A stretch of 64,000 bases of DNA from Streptomyces corynorhini (GCF_003346515.1 NZ_QQNA01000021.1:21756-85755), one strand, 5' to 3'. Counted from the stretch's first letter, positions 8,921 through 17,267 are shown. Numbers and translations: made by a program. Notes: generated by a model from the letters alone, not told the origin.

Positions 8921-11032
8921 TCATGGCGCCTCCAGCAACTGCCCGGCGCCGGGCAGCGGGTGGGTCGGATCGTCGTAGAACAGGGCGATCCCGTCCGACC
9001 AGTACGTCTCCGTGCGGCCCGTCCAGACGCCCCGGCGCAGGTCGAGGACCGTACGGGGCAGCTGATCGGCGCCGCCCGCCTCCGCGACGGTGGCGACGGC
9101 CCGGCGGTGGAAGTCCGCGCAGACGGCGTGGGAGCCGTCCCTGCCCCGCCGCAGCAGGGCGATGTGGAAGCCGCCGCGCACCAGCCGGGTCAGCCCGGCG
9201 GCCGTCTCCCCGTCGGGCCGGTCCGCGTAGCGGCAGAGCACGGGCACGGTCTCGTGGGCCAGCGTCCGCAGCTCCTCCTCCGCCGGTACGGGTACCCGCA
9301 GTCCGCCCTCGCAGTCGACGATCCGGGCCCGGATCGCGGCGCTCCTGACCCGCTCCCAGCGCACCCGCCGCTCGCGCGCCTCGTCGTCCGTGAGGGGCGG
9401 CTCCTGGTCGGAGGGGCGCACGACGACGGGCCGTACGGCGCCGAGCGGAGGCTCGTCCGCCGTCAGCCGCCAGCCGTCGACCTCGAACCCCAGCTCGGCC
9501 TGTACGACGGCGACCTGGAGCACGGCGGGGCTGTCGGGCTCGTCGCAGCGCCGGAACGCCTCGGTCAGCGGGGCGCCCAGCCGGGTGGGCAGCTCGTGAC
9601 CGGCGGTGCCCCTGCTGTCCTCGCCGACGGGCACCACCTCTCCGGTGTGCCGGGCGACGCCGACCCGCCAGTCGTAGCTGTCGCGCTCCCAGCCGCGCGG
9701 CTCCAGCTCCAGCAGGACGAAGGGGCGCTCGCCCTCGCGGGGCCGCTCGCCGTAGGCCGGGGCGGCGCGCCGCTGCTCGCGGTCGGTGCGGTGTCTGGCC
9801 GCCGCCCTGAGCAGGAAGATCTCATTGCGGAAGTCGCGCGAGAGCCGGTCGGCCGCGATGCCGTCCACCCAGTTCCACAGCGACTCCTCGGCCTCCGCCG
9901 TGGCCTGGGTGACGTAGGGGCGCTCGGCGGAGATGACGCTCACGCAGTAGCTCAGGATGAGCCGGAGCGCGGCCTCGCCGCCCCTGTTCTCGTACAGCGC
10001 GCCGAGCCCGTCGCGCCAGCCGCGCGGTGCCGGGTAGCGGTCGACGGTGTGCACGCCCGGCAGCCGGACCAGCAGGTCGAGCAGGCTGTGGGTGGAGACC
10101 GGCGGCGGCAGCTCGGCGAGCCTGCCGAGCAGGGTGACGCGCTGCTGCGGGCTGAGGACCCGGCCGGCGCCGGCGCCGAGGCCGTCCTGTACGTCGACCC
10201 AGGTGGGGCCGCGGCCGACCCGGCTGTCGTGCTGGTCGGCGTGGTACCGGTCGTGGGCGTGGAAGACCGCCTGGTAGTCGTCGTCGGCCTCGGTACCGGC
10301 CATCGCGCCCGGCACCGGCAGCGAGCGCAGCCGCTCGATACCGATCGAGGTCCCGCCCATGCCGCCGACGAGCTGCGACTTGAGCACGCCGACCACCTCG
10401 CCGCGGGTCAGATCGACGGTCGGCCCGCCGGAGACCCCCGGCGGCAGCACATCGCCGCCGAGGCGCATCTGCTCGTCCGGATCGGCCCAGCCGCCGACCG
10501 TGCCCTGGACGGTGCACCGCCCGGTCAGCCGCTTGATCCGGCCGCCCACCTCCGTCCAGCCGGTGTAGAGCACCTGGCCGCCGCCGAAGAACGGCGCGGG
10601 CCGCTCCGCGACGTACACGCAGGCGTGGTCGACGGGCCGGCCGAGCCGGATCAGGGCGAGGTCGGGCGCGGGCCAGCCGCCGCGCGGAGGGCGCGCCGGG
10701 CCGCCGCTCGGCTCCGGGGCCGCTTCGGGGAGCGTGGCGACGACGGTGCCCGCCACCGAGGTCAGGCCGGATTCGGGACCGGCTTCGAAGATCACCGCCA
10801 CGTCCCGCCCCTCCCCCTGCATCGCCACATGCGCACACGTGAGAACCCAGCTCGGGGCGATGAAGAAGCCGCTCCCCAGGAAGCTTCCGCCCGGCCCCTC
10901 AGGGTCATACCCGCGCTCAGCGGCATGGATGCGCACGGTCGCGGCCATGACGAGGTCGACGAGCGCACGCACGCTGTCGTTCGGGACACCCGGCGCGCCC
11001 CCGCCGGGGCCGCCGTACGGGTCGATCACCAT
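8921..11032 (-). CDS. trypsin-like serine protease fused to a VMAP-type C-terminal region
   Basis: 703 residues. Residues about 20-225 form a trypsin-like fold with a complete triad: His68 (TCAH), Asp124 (PDLALI) and Ser201 (GVSGGP). The rest, about 250-703, lacks a familiar enzyme motif and ends in an alpha/beta region (GIALFYDDPTH near the C-terminus). That matches the recalled VMAP (vWA-MoxR-associated protein) middle and C-terminal regions. The ATG at 11030-11032 overlaps the upstream stop (ATGGTGA) behind GGGAGCGG, so I chose it over longer frames. In these systems the protease is the presumed effector, switched on by the MoxR-vWA pair. Confidence 0.85.
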   Translation of the reverse strand: MVIDPYGGPGGGAPGVPNDSVRALVDLVMAATVRIHAAERGYDPEGPGGSFLGSGFFIAPSWVLTCAHVAMQGEGRDVAVIFEAGPESGLTSVAGTVVATLPEAAPEPSGGPARPPRGGWPAPDLALIRLGRPVDHACVYVAERPAPFFGGGQVLYTGWTEVGGRIKRLTGRCTVQGTVGGWADPDEQMRLGGDVLPPGVSGGPTVDLTRGEVVGVLKSQLVGGMGGTSIGIERLRSLPVPGAMAGTEADDDYQAVFHAHDRYHADQHDSRVGRGPTWVDVQDGLGAGAGRVLSPQQRVTLLGRLAELPPPVSTHSLLDLLVRLPGVHTVDRYPAPRGWRDGLGALYENRGGEAALRLILSYCVSVISAERPYVTQATAEAEESLWNWVDGIAADRLSRDFRNEIFLLRAAARHRTDREQRRAAPAYGERPREGERPFVLLELEPRGWERDSYDWRVGVARHTGEVVPVGEDSRGTAGHELPTRLGAPLTEAFRRCDEPDSPAVLQVAVVQAELGFEVDGWRLTADEPPLGAVRPVVVRPSDQEPPLTDDEARERRVRWERVRSAAIRARIVDCEGGLRVPVPAEEELRTLAHETVPVLCRYADRPDGETAAGLTRLVRGGFHIALLRRGRDGSHAVCADFHRRAVATVAEAGGADQLPRTVLDLRRGVWTGRTETYWSDGIALFYDDPTHPLPGAGQLLEAP

Positions 11033-11496
11033 CCGCTCCCGGCCGGCGGCGTGGGCCCGTCGGGATGCGCCGGTGCGCCGGGAGGTGCGCCCCCGGGTGC
11101 CGGAGCGGCCTGGGACGGCACGACGGGCGGGCCGGTCAGATCGGCGGGCGGACCGCCGCCGCTCCAGGTGAGCGTGATCTTGATCGCCCCGTTGGCCTCG
11201 CCGTCCGCGAGCAGCCCGACGACCCGGCCCGCCTTCGCGGTCAGTTCGATACCGAACTCGACGCTCACCTCGTCGGGCCGCACCGCGCGCAACGGCCCGA
11301 CCAGCGAGCGCGCGACGCCCGTCACGACGGACTGGAGGCTCTCCACCCGGGCCTGCACCTGGTCGGCGAATCCGGTGTCCGCGTACTCCAGCCCGCCGGA
11401 GGGCCGCTCCAGCTCCGCCGCGCCGCTGATCCTGGCCCAGACGGGCGTCCCGTCCGGCAGCTCGATGCGTGTGACCGTGGCCCCGTCCTCGTCCAT
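11026..11496 (-). CDS. Trypco1-like (CU044_2847 family) protein
   Basis: 156 residues with a small beta-rich N-terminal two-thirds (TRIELPDGTPVWARI, then VSVEFGIELTAKAGRVVGLL and IKITLTW) and a disordered Pro/Gly/Ala tail from about residue 125. This is the recalled CU044_2847 pattern, known as trypsin-co-occurring domain 1 because it sits beside trypsin-like proteases of conflict systems, exactly as here. It is first in the cluster and overlaps the protease gene by 7 bp. It may regulate or recruit the protease; that role is inferred from neighbours. Confidence 0.8.
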   Translation of the reverse strand: MDEDGATVTRIELPDGTPVWARISGAAELERPSGGLEYADTGFADQVQARVESLQSVVTGVARSLVGPLRAVRPDEVSVEFGIELTAKAGRVVGLLADGEANGAIKITLTWSGGGPPADLTGPPVVPSQAAPAPGGAPPGAPAHPDGPTPPAGSGW

Positions 11497-11701
11497 GACA
11501 ACCCCATTCCCCCAATTACCCGCAGATTAGCGGCAGTACGGCGCCCACGCGAGGTACATGGCGGAGGACGGCGATTCGCCACCGTACGGTTCTCGCGGGC
11601 CCGGCGAAGGTGGTTCCCGGCCACCGCGAGGGGCCTCACCAGGTGTTGGGCCCGGTCTGACAGATCCCGCCCGGCACGCGGCGCCCGAGGGGCGGGCGGC
11701 G

Positions 11702-11737
11702 CCATGTGTCAGGCCATGTGTCGGGCCATGTGTCGGA
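11702..11737. repeat. triplicated 12-bp repeat (ccatgtgtcrgg)
   Basis: Three near-perfect 12-bp units lie just upstream of a small gene at 11758. The unit resembles a regulator half-site array but matches no consensus I know. It could equally be a simple tandem repeat. Confidence 0.6.
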
Positions 11738-11757
11738 CAGGGCCTAGTCTGGTCCGC

Positions 11758-11946
11758 ATGTATTTCACGGACCGCGGGATCGAGGAGCTGGAGAAGCGGC
11801 GCGGCCAGGAGGAGGTCACTTTTGAGTGGCTGGCCGAGCAGCTGCGTACGTTCGTCGATCTGAACCCCGACTTCGAGGTGCCGGTGGAGCGCCTGGCCAC
11901 CTGGCTGGCGCGGCTGGACGACGAGGACGACGAGGACGACGAGTAG
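11758..11946 (+). CDS. small acidic conserved protein (DUF6104-like)
   Basis: 62 residues, MYFTDRGIEELEKRRGQEEV, a helical middle (WLAEQLRTFVDLNPDFEVPV) and an acidic tail of DDE repeats. The pattern matches, from memory, the actinobacterial DUF6104 family of unknown function. A likely -10 element (TAGTCT, 11745-11750) sits 7 nt before the ATG, so the mRNA is probably leaderless. It stands alone between two minus-strand groups. Confidence 0.8.
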   Translation: MYFTDRGIEELEKRRGQEEVTFEWLAEQLRTFVDLNPDFEVPVERLATWLARLDDEDDEDDE

Positions 11947-12011
11947 GCGTCGACGAGTAGCCGTCGGGGATCAGGGGATCCCGGGCTCCGCGGCGCGGGC
12001 CAGGACCCGGC

Positions 12012-12818
12012 TCAGATCTCGACCCGGAGCCGCTCGTAGGCGAGTTCCAGCACACCGTGCGCGATCAGCAGGGCACCGGCGAAGGCCCAGCCCGCGCTGC
12101 GGCGGCGCACGGCCCACAGCGAGAGCGGGATTCCGGCGGTGAGCTGGGCGGCGCCGAGCAGCCTGGCCCGGGGGCCGAGGAGCCAGGGTCCGAGCGGCCC
12201 CTCCTCCACGATCTCCAGCTCGGCCCGTACCGCGTCGCGCCAGCCCGCCCACTCGATCTGCCCGGCGGCCGGCTGGATCCGGGCCACCTCGCGCAGCCGG
12301 TCGGCGGGTTCGCCGGGGGTGAGACCGGCCGGAAGGGTGAGTCCGGTACGGGTCAGGAAGGCGGTCAGCGCGAGCAGCCGGGTCCTGGCGTCGGCGTCCG
12401 GGTCCGTCCGGGTCAGCGGCTCCAGCGCCTGGAGGTCCAGTACGGGGTCGAGGCCGAGCCGGGCCACGAAGGTGCGCATCGCCTCGTCCTCGCCCGCCGG
12501 GGTGCCGTCGGCCAGCCAGACGTAGCCGACGGCGCGGCGGAAACCGGCCGCCAGCGTGTAGCCGGACCGGTCGCCGTCCCACCAGAGCGCGAGCACGGGC
12601 CAACCGGCGCCGACGGCGAGCGCACCGGCCCAGCCCGCGACCACCCGGTCGACCGGATCCGCGCCGTCCAGCCAGGGCTTGCCCTCGGGGACGAGCACGC
12701 TCCAGCCGTCCCCGGCCGGGGCGAGCAGCAGCCGCTCGCGGAGCAGATGGGCGGCGGGCGAGACCTCCGCCGGCTCGGCCCGGCACAGCAGCAGCGCTCC
12801 CACGGGTGTCGCGTTCAT
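12012..12818 (-). CDS. conserved actinobacterial hypothetical protein with a C-terminal hydrophobic segment
   Basis: 268 residues starting MNATPVGALLLCRAEPAEVS. No enzyme motif is visible. The sequence alternates Trp/Val-rich strands (WPVLALWWDGDRSGYTLAAG) and helices, and ends with a likely membrane or amphipathic helix (AGWAFAGALLIAHGVLEL). A TAGCGT hexamer seven bases upstream of AAGGGCC-ATG suggests a near-leaderless start. The gene is isolated, converging on the small acidic gene and diverging from the DUF4097-PadR operon. Function unknown. Confidence 0.75.
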   Translation of the reverse strand: MNATPVGALLLCRAEPAEVSPAAHLLRERLLLAPAGDGWSVLVPEGKPWLDGADPVDRVVAGWAGALAVGAGWPVLALWWDGDRSGYTLAAGFRRAVGYVWLADGTPAGEDEAMRTFVARLGLDPVLDLQALEPLTRTDPDADARTRLLALTAFLTRTGLTLPAGLTPGEPADRLREVARIQPAAGQIEWAGWRDAVRAELEIVEEGPLGPWLLGPRARLLGAAQLTAGIPLSLWAVRRRSAGWAFAGALLIAHGVLELAYERLRVEI

Positions 12819-12941
12819 GGCCCTTACGCTAGGGCACTTTGCCCCGGTATGGGCACCAAACCCCTGGGGCGATCCCCCAGGTGCACCCCGACACCGACCC
12901 GGACTCGTCCCCCAGGTCCACCGGGGGAGCCCGGACGGGTC

Positions 12942-12996
12942 TTGACTTCGGGTCACCGCGATATATCGTGTTTACCAAGAGACGCGATATGTTGCG
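12942..12996 (+). promoter_or_regulatory. promoter with two PadR-type operator dyads
   Basis: A -35 (TTGACT, 12942-12947) and -10 (TATCGT, 12964-12969, 16-bp spacer) precede the DUF4097-PadR operon. The perfect palindrome CGATATATCG (12959-12968) overlaps the -10. A second related site, CGCGATATGTTGCG (12983-12996), lies at or just after the start point. The arrangement predicts repression, most simply autorepression by the PadR protein of the operon. Confidence 0.7.
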
Positions 12997-13024
12997 TCAT
13001 TCCGGTCTGTGGGAGGTCAGCACC

Positions 13025-14038
13025 ATGGCAGAGTCGACATGGGAAGTCGCGGAGCCGGAGAAGCTCACCTTCGACGGCCCGGTCACCGCGCTCAGCGTGC
13101 GCATTGTCAACGGCACGGTCAACGTGGTGGGCACGGACCGGCCGGGCGTCGGCCTGGAGGTCTCGCAGCTGGAGGGACCTCCGCTGATCGTGACCCGCAG
13201 CGGCTCCACCCTCACCGTCGCCTATGAGGACCTGCCCTGGAAGGGCCTCCTCACATGGCTCGACTCCAGGAGTCGGCGCCGCAGAGCGGTCGTCTCCCTC
13301 GCCGTCCCGGCGGACACCGCGGTCGAGGTCGGAGTGGTGGGCGCGGGCGCCGTGATCTCCGGGGTCCGGGGGCGGACGGACGTGCGCGGGGTGAGCGGTG
13401 ACACCGCGCTGGTGGGGCTGTCCGGCGAGGTCAGGGCCGATACGGTGTCGGGCGGCCTGGAGGCCCAGGCCGTCACCGGGAGTCTGCGCTTCCACTCGGT
13501 CTCCGGCGATCTGACGGTCGTCGAGGGGGCGGGCTCGTCCGTACGGGCCGAGTCGGTCAGCGGCGACATGGTGATCGACCTCGATCCAGCGGGCAAGCCC
13601 ACCGACATCCAGCTGACGACGGTCTCGGGAGAGGTCGCGATCCGGCTGCCGCACCCGGCGGACGCGCGCGTCGAGGCGAACACCGCGAGCGGATCGGTGT
13701 CCAACGCCTTCGACGATCTGCGGGTCAGCGGCCAGTGGGGCGCGAAGAGGATCACAGGCAATCTGGGCGCGGGCACCGGCACGCTCAAGGCGACGACCGT
13801 CTCCGGCTCGATCGCCCTGCTGCGCAGGCCACCGGCGGAGGAGGACCCGCACATCCCCGCCCCCTCGCCTTCCCCGGCGGAGCCGGTCCCTGTGAAGCCG
13901 GTCCCCGCGGAGCCGGGCCCCGTGAAGACGGACGCCGTGAAGACGGACGCCGACGCCGCTACCGCACCCGCACCCGCTGCCGCACCCGCACCCGCTGCCG
14001 ACGCCGACGGCCCGAACGCCGACTCGAAGGAGCTGTGA
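13025..14038 (+). CDS. DUF4097 beta-strand repeat protein
   Basis: 337 residues, starting MAESTWEVAEPEKLTFDGPV behind GGAGG (13012-13016). Residues about 15-270 are short beta-strand repeats with recurring SGD/SGE turns (GVSGDTALVGLSGEV, SVSGDLTVVEG, TVSGEVAIRLP), the beta-helix pattern of DUF4097/DUF4098 proteins. The last 60 residues are a Pro/Lys/Ala tail with repeated EPVPVKPVP and KTDA units. No signal peptide is seen. Members commonly pair with PadR regulators; the PadR gene begins 1 base after this stop. Molecular role unknown. Confidence 0.85.
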   Translation: MAESTWEVAEPEKLTFDGPVTALSVRIVNGTVNVVGTDRPGVGLEVSQLEGPPLIVTRSGSTLTVAYEDLPWKGLLTWLDSRSRRRRAVVSLAVPADTAVEVGVVGAGAVISGVRGRTDVRGVSGDTALVGLSGEVRADTVSGGLEAQAVTGSLRFHSVSGDLTVVEGAGSSVRAESVSGDMVIDLDPAGKPTDIQLTTVSGEVAIRLPHPADARVEANTASGSVSNAFDDLRVSGQWGAKRITGNLGAGTGTLKATTVSGSIALLRRPPAEEDPHIPAPSPSPAEPVPVKPVPAEPGPVKTDAVKTDADAATAPAPAAAPAPAADADGPNADSKEL

Positions 14039-14039
14039 C

Positions 14040-15053
14040 ATGTCTCCGGTCTTCGCCCACGGCCGACTCCGGCTCTATCTGCTCAAGCTCCTGGACGAGG
14101 CCCCCCGGCACGGCTATGAGGTGATCAGGCTGCTGGAGGAGCGCTTCGAGGGGCTGTACGCCCCGTCCGCGGGCACCGTCTATCCCCGGCTGGCCAAGCT
14201 GGAGGCCGAGGGCCTGGTCACCCATGCCACCGAGGGCGGACGCAAGGTCTACTCCATCACCGACGCGGGCCGCGCCGAGCTGGCAGGGCGGACGGGTGAG
14301 CTGGCCGATCTGGAGCTGGAGATCCGCGAATCCGTCTCGGAGCTGGCCGCCGAGATAAGGGACGACGTGCGGGGCGCGGCGGGTGCGCTGCGTACCGAGA
14401 TGCGCGCGGCGGCCTCCGAGAGCCGCGACGGCGGCGGGCACACGGAGTGGGACAAGACGTTTGGGGACAGCGACTCGTGGCGCACGGCGAAGGAGGAGCT
14501 GAAGCGCGCGAAGCACGAGTGGAAGGAGCAGACCCGCCGGGCGAAGGACGAGTCCCGCCGGGCCCGCGAGGAGGCCCAGCGGGCCCGCCGCCAGGCGAAG
14601 GAGGCCCAGGAGACGGCCCGTCAGGAGATGCAGCGCATCGCCAAGCAGGTCCAGGACCAGGTCCAGGACCACTTCGCCCGGGGCGACTGGCCCACCGGGG
14701 TCAGGGAGGGACTGTCCGAGCTGGCCGGGCAGTTGGGCGGTCTGGCGGGACAGTCCTGGCCCCGTCCCGCGAAGGAGGACCCGGCCACGGAGCCCCAGGG
14801 CCAAGGGTCCGGGCCGGACTTCACGAAGCTGCCGGTGGACATCTACGCGGACCTGCCGACGACGGGCGACCCGGCCCGTGACCTGGACCGCGTACTGGAC
14901 CGCTTCCGCGACGAGATCCGTGACGCCGCGCGGGACAACGGCGTCACGGACAGCCAGCTCGGCGAGGCCCGCCGCCATCTTTCGGTGGCGGCGGCCCGTC
15001 TCGGCTCACTTCTGCGGGAGACCCCGACGGACGGAGACATACCGCAGAAGTGA
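14040..15053 (+). CDS. PadR family transcriptional regulator with long charged C-terminal region
   Basis: 337 residues. Residues 1-95 are a PadR winged helix (LLKLLDEAPRHGYEVIRLLEER... GTVYPRLAKLEAEGLV). About 165-210 is a very charged coiled coil rich in Arg, Glu, Ala and Lys. The C-terminal part (260-330) is a conserved helical segment. Ordinary PadR proteins are 110-200 residues, so the extension is large. The ATG follows the DUF4097 stop (TGACATG), so the two are co-transcribed. Likely autoregulates through the CGATATATCG dyads upstream. Confidence 0.9.
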   Translation: MSPVFAHGRLRLYLLKLLDEAPRHGYEVIRLLEERFEGLYAPSAGTVYPRLAKLEAEGLVTHATEGGRKVYSITDAGRAELAGRTGELADLELEIRESVSELAAEIRDDVRGAAGALRTEMRAAASESRDGGGHTEWDKTFGDSDSWRTAKEELKRAKHEWKEQTRRAKDESRRAREEAQRARRQAKEAQETARQEMQRIAKQVQDQVQDHFARGDWPTGVREGLSELAGQLGGLAGQSWPRPAKEDPATEPQGQGSGPDFTKLPVDIYADLPTTGDPARDLDRVLDRFRDEIRDAARDNGVTDSQLGEARRHLSVAAARLGSLLRETPTDGDIPQK

Positions 15054-15114
15054 CAGCGGTCGCGGTGCCGTCCGCGGCCCTCCAGCCGCTTCGGCATCCG
15101 CCCCGCCGGGGCCC

Positions 15115-15235
15115 GGTGACCCGCGTCCACAGGCCCGGGGCCCGGCGGCCCGGGGCCCGGCGGCCCGGGATCCGGCGGCCCGGGGTCTGGTCGGGCGGGA
15201 TCCGGCGGCCCGGGATCCGGCGGCCCGCTTCGCGG
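15115..15235. repeat. GC-rich degenerate tandem repeat (CGGCCCGGGRYC)
   Basis: Imperfect repeats of cggcccggggcc and cggcccgggatc fill the gap between the converging PadR and ClpN-like genes. They form many alternative hairpins and may act as a terminator zone. No coding potential is supported. Confidence 0.7.
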
Positions 15236-15258
15236 ACCAGCGGCCCGCCTCCGTGCCG

Positions 15259-15843
15259 TCAGCCCGCCTCGGCCAGCCCCGGGTTCGCGCCGCCGCCCGC
15301 GCCGCCGTACATGGCGCGTTCCACCGCCGTGTACGTGGCGCCGTGGTCCGCCAGCGCCTCCGCGACCACGCCGCGGTGGGCCGCCAGCGCCAGCAGGAGG
15401 TGCTCGTCGCCGATGTGCCGGTCGCCGCGACCGCGGGCGATCCGCAGCGCGCTCGTCAGGACGGCCTTCGCACCGGGAACGAAGGGCCGGTGCCCCGTCC
15501 AGTGCCTGCCGCGCCGCCCGGCGGAGCGCATGGCGCCCTCGCCGTGCGCCTCCTCGAGCTTCGAGACGACCTCCCCCAGGTCGATCCCGATGCCCGCGAG
15601 CGCCGCCGCGTCCGCCTTCGACAGGCCGCCGCGCCGTCGGCTCTCCGCGAGCGCGGCCTCCAGGGCCTCGCGCCGGTCGCCGACCCCGAGGGCGGCGAGC
15701 GCGAACGAGGCACGGGTGCCCCGCCGGTCGAGGAGGGCCAGCAGCAGGTGCTCCTCGGTGATCTCGTCCGCCCCCAGGCGCTCGGAGTGGACGACCGCTC
15801 CGGTGACGACGCCGCGCGCGACCTCGGTGAACCGTTCGAACAT
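15259..15843 (-). CDS. Clp R-domain (ClpN) protein without AAA+ modules
   Basis: 194 residues with two Clp N repeats: about 1-75 (MFERFTEVARGVVTGAVVHS, EEHLLLALLD) and 115-180 (DEHLLLALAAHRGVVAEAL). These domains bind substrates or adaptors at the N-terminus of ClpA/ClpC unfoldases; here they stand alone, so the protein may be an adaptor, a sensor or a decoy. The ATG overlaps the upstream HTH stop by one base (TGATG), so translation is coupled. The pairing suggests the HTH protein controls this gene. Confidence 0.88.
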   Translation of the reverse strand: MFERFTEVARGVVTGAVVHSERLGADEITEEHLLLALLDRRGTRASFALAALGVGDRREALEAALAESRRRGGLSKADAAALAGIGIDLGEVVSKLEEAHGEGAMRSAGRRGRHWTGHRPFVPGAKAVLTSALRIARGRGDRHIGDEHLLLALAAHRGVVAEALADHGATYTAVERAMYGGAGGGANPGLAEAG

Positions 15844-16052
15844 CACTGCCTCCCATGCTTCTTGTGCGCTGCCTGCCTGCTGACGCCCAGTTCGTCGGCG
15901 ATCTCCTGCCACGACCAGCCCTGGTGACGGGCGCTGCGCACCTGTACGGCTTCGAGCCGCTCCAGCAGTCGGCGCAGCGCGGCGACCGCCCTGAGCCCGA
16001 CCCGGGGGTCGCGGTCGCCCGCCCGCTCGGCGAGGTCCGTTGCTTCGGTCAT
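15843..16052 (-). CDS. small helix-turn-helix regulator partnered with the ClpN protein
   Basis: The start chosen gives a 69-residue protein, MTEATDLAERAGDRDPRVGL, with a C-terminal HTH (SWQEIADELGVSRQAAHKKH). The promoter places the RNA start at or next to this ATG; in-frame starts at 16067 and 16100 lie within or upstream of the promoter. The 3' end overlaps the ClpN gene by one base. Two inverted repeats upstream overlap the promoter, consistent with autoregulation. Confidence 0.85.
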   Translation of the reverse strand: MTEATDLAERAGDRDPRVGLRAVAALRRLLERLEAVQVRSARHQGWSWQEIADELGVSRQAAHKKHGRQ

Positions 16053-16054
16053 CC

Positions 16055-16099
16055 TGTCAACGTACATTGACAGCCTCCAACCGTCAACCAAAATTGACA
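16055..16099 (-). promoter_or_regulatory. leaderless promoter overlapped by twin TGTCAA-n6-TTGACA dyads
   Basis: On the minus strand a -35 (TTGACG, 16087-16082) and -10 (TACGTT, 16064-16059) are 17 bp apart, and the ATG follows the -10 by six bases. Site one, TGTCAACGTACATTGACA (16055-16072), covers the -10. Site two, CGTCAACCAAAATTGACA (16082-16099), covers the -35. Both share TCAA-n6-TTGA spacing, with centres 27 bp apart. Confidence 0.75.
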
Positions 16100-16187
16100 A
16101 GCGAGGCGAGAGGAAGAAAGCGGTGGGAGAAAGGGCTGCAGAAAAGGCTGAAGGAAGGGCTGGAGGAAGGAAGCGGGCAGGGAAGGC

Positions 16188-17141
16188 TCAGGGCTTCAGT
16201 ACGACCTTCCCGAAGAGGCCGCCCGCCGCCATCCGTTCGAAGCCCTCCCGTGCCCGGTCCAGGGGCAGCACCTCGTCGATCACCGGCCGTACGCCCTTCA
16301 CGGCGCAGAACGCGAGCAGGGCCTCCAGCTCGCCGAGCGACCCCATGGTCGACCCGACGACGCGCAGCTCCAGGAAGAAGATCCGCGTCAGCTCCGCGTG
16401 CGCGGGACGGTCGCCGCTGGTGGCGCCCGAGATGACCAGGGTGCCGCCGCGCCGCAGGCACTTGATGGAGTGCGACCAGGTGGCCGCGCCGACCGTCTCG
16501 ATGACGGCGTCCACCCGGTGCGGCAACCGCGCGCCCGGCTCGTACGCCTCCAGCGCGCCCAGTTCGACCGCGCGCGCCCGCTTCGCCGCGTCCCGGCTGG
16601 TGGCGTACACGCGCAGTCCCGCCGCGCTGCCGAGGACGATCGCGGCCGTGGCGACGCCGCCGCCCGCGCCCTGGACGAGGACCGAGTCCCCGGGCCGTAC
16701 ACCCGCGTTGGTGAAGAGCATCCGGTACGCGGTGAGCCAGGCGGTGGGCAGGCAGGCGGCCTCCTCGAAGCTCAGCTCTGCGGGCTTGCGCAGCAGGTTC
16801 GCCCGCGGCACGGCGACCCGCTGCGCGAAAGTGCCCTGGTAGCGCTCGGTGAGGATCGAGCGGGGCTCGGTGCCGTGGTCGCCGCCGCCGATGACGGAGT
16901 GGACGACGACCTCGTTGCCGTCCTCGTCCACTCCGGCGGCGTCGCAGCCGAGGATCATCGGCAGCTTCTCCTCGGCCAGGCCCACCCCGCGCAGCGACCA
17001 CAGGTCGTGGTGGTTGAGGGACGCGGCCCTGACGGTGACGGTGGTCCAGCCGGGAGGCGCCTCGGGGTCCGGGCGCTCGCCCAGCTCAAGGCCCTTGAGG
17101 GGATCGGCGAAGTCGGTATGTGCGGCGTAGGCGGCGAACAT
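16188..17141 (-). CDS. zinc-type alcohol dehydrogenase/quinone oxidoreductase (MDR superfamily)
   Basis: 317 residues starting MFAAYAAHTDFADPLKGLEL. The N-terminal GroES-like half contains ASLNHHDLWSLRG and LGCDAAGVDEDG. The Rossmann half has a GAGGGVATAAIVLGSAAG dinucleotide loop near residue 155 and a typical C-terminal lobe ending FGKVVLKP. It likely oxidises or reduces an alcohol, aldehyde or quinone with NAD(P)H; the substrate cannot be deduced. The gene is monocistronic between the HTH-ClpN operon and malic enzyme on the same strand. Confidence 0.88.
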   Translation of the reverse strand: MFAAYAAHTDFADPLKGLELGERPDPEAPPGWTTVTVRAASLNHHDLWSLRGVGLAEEKLPMILGCDAAGVDEDGNEVVVHSVIGGGDHGTEPRSILTERYQGTFAQRVAVPRANLLRKPAELSFEEAACLPTAWLTAYRMLFTNAGVRPGDSVLVQGAGGGVATAAIVLGSAAGLRVYATSRDAAKRARAVELGALEAYEPGARLPHRVDAVIETVGAATWSHSIKCLRRGGTLVISGATSGDRPAHAELTRIFFLELRVVGSTMGSLGELEALLAFCAVKGVRPVIDEVLPLDRAREGFERMAAGGLFGKVVLKP

Positions 17142-17267
17142 GGACCCGACGATAGGGCGGCAGCGGCTCCTCCGGAACCGGCGGCGCGTGTGACACACCT
17201 CAACGGCCGCGGGCCGCGTCCCACCCCGGCGAAAGGGGTACGACACGGCCCGCGCCGAACGGAAGAC

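Noticed and set aside
7250..11530. A 1426-codon plus-strand open frame
   Set aside because: It runs opposite the protease, MoxR and vWA genes, has no ribosome site, and its composition (Arg/Gly/Ala/Pro low complexity) is what antisense frames look like in GC-rich DNA.
16100..16187. Small gene between the dehydrogenase and the HTH gene
   Set aside because: The purine-rich stretch has no start with a ribosome site and is too short.
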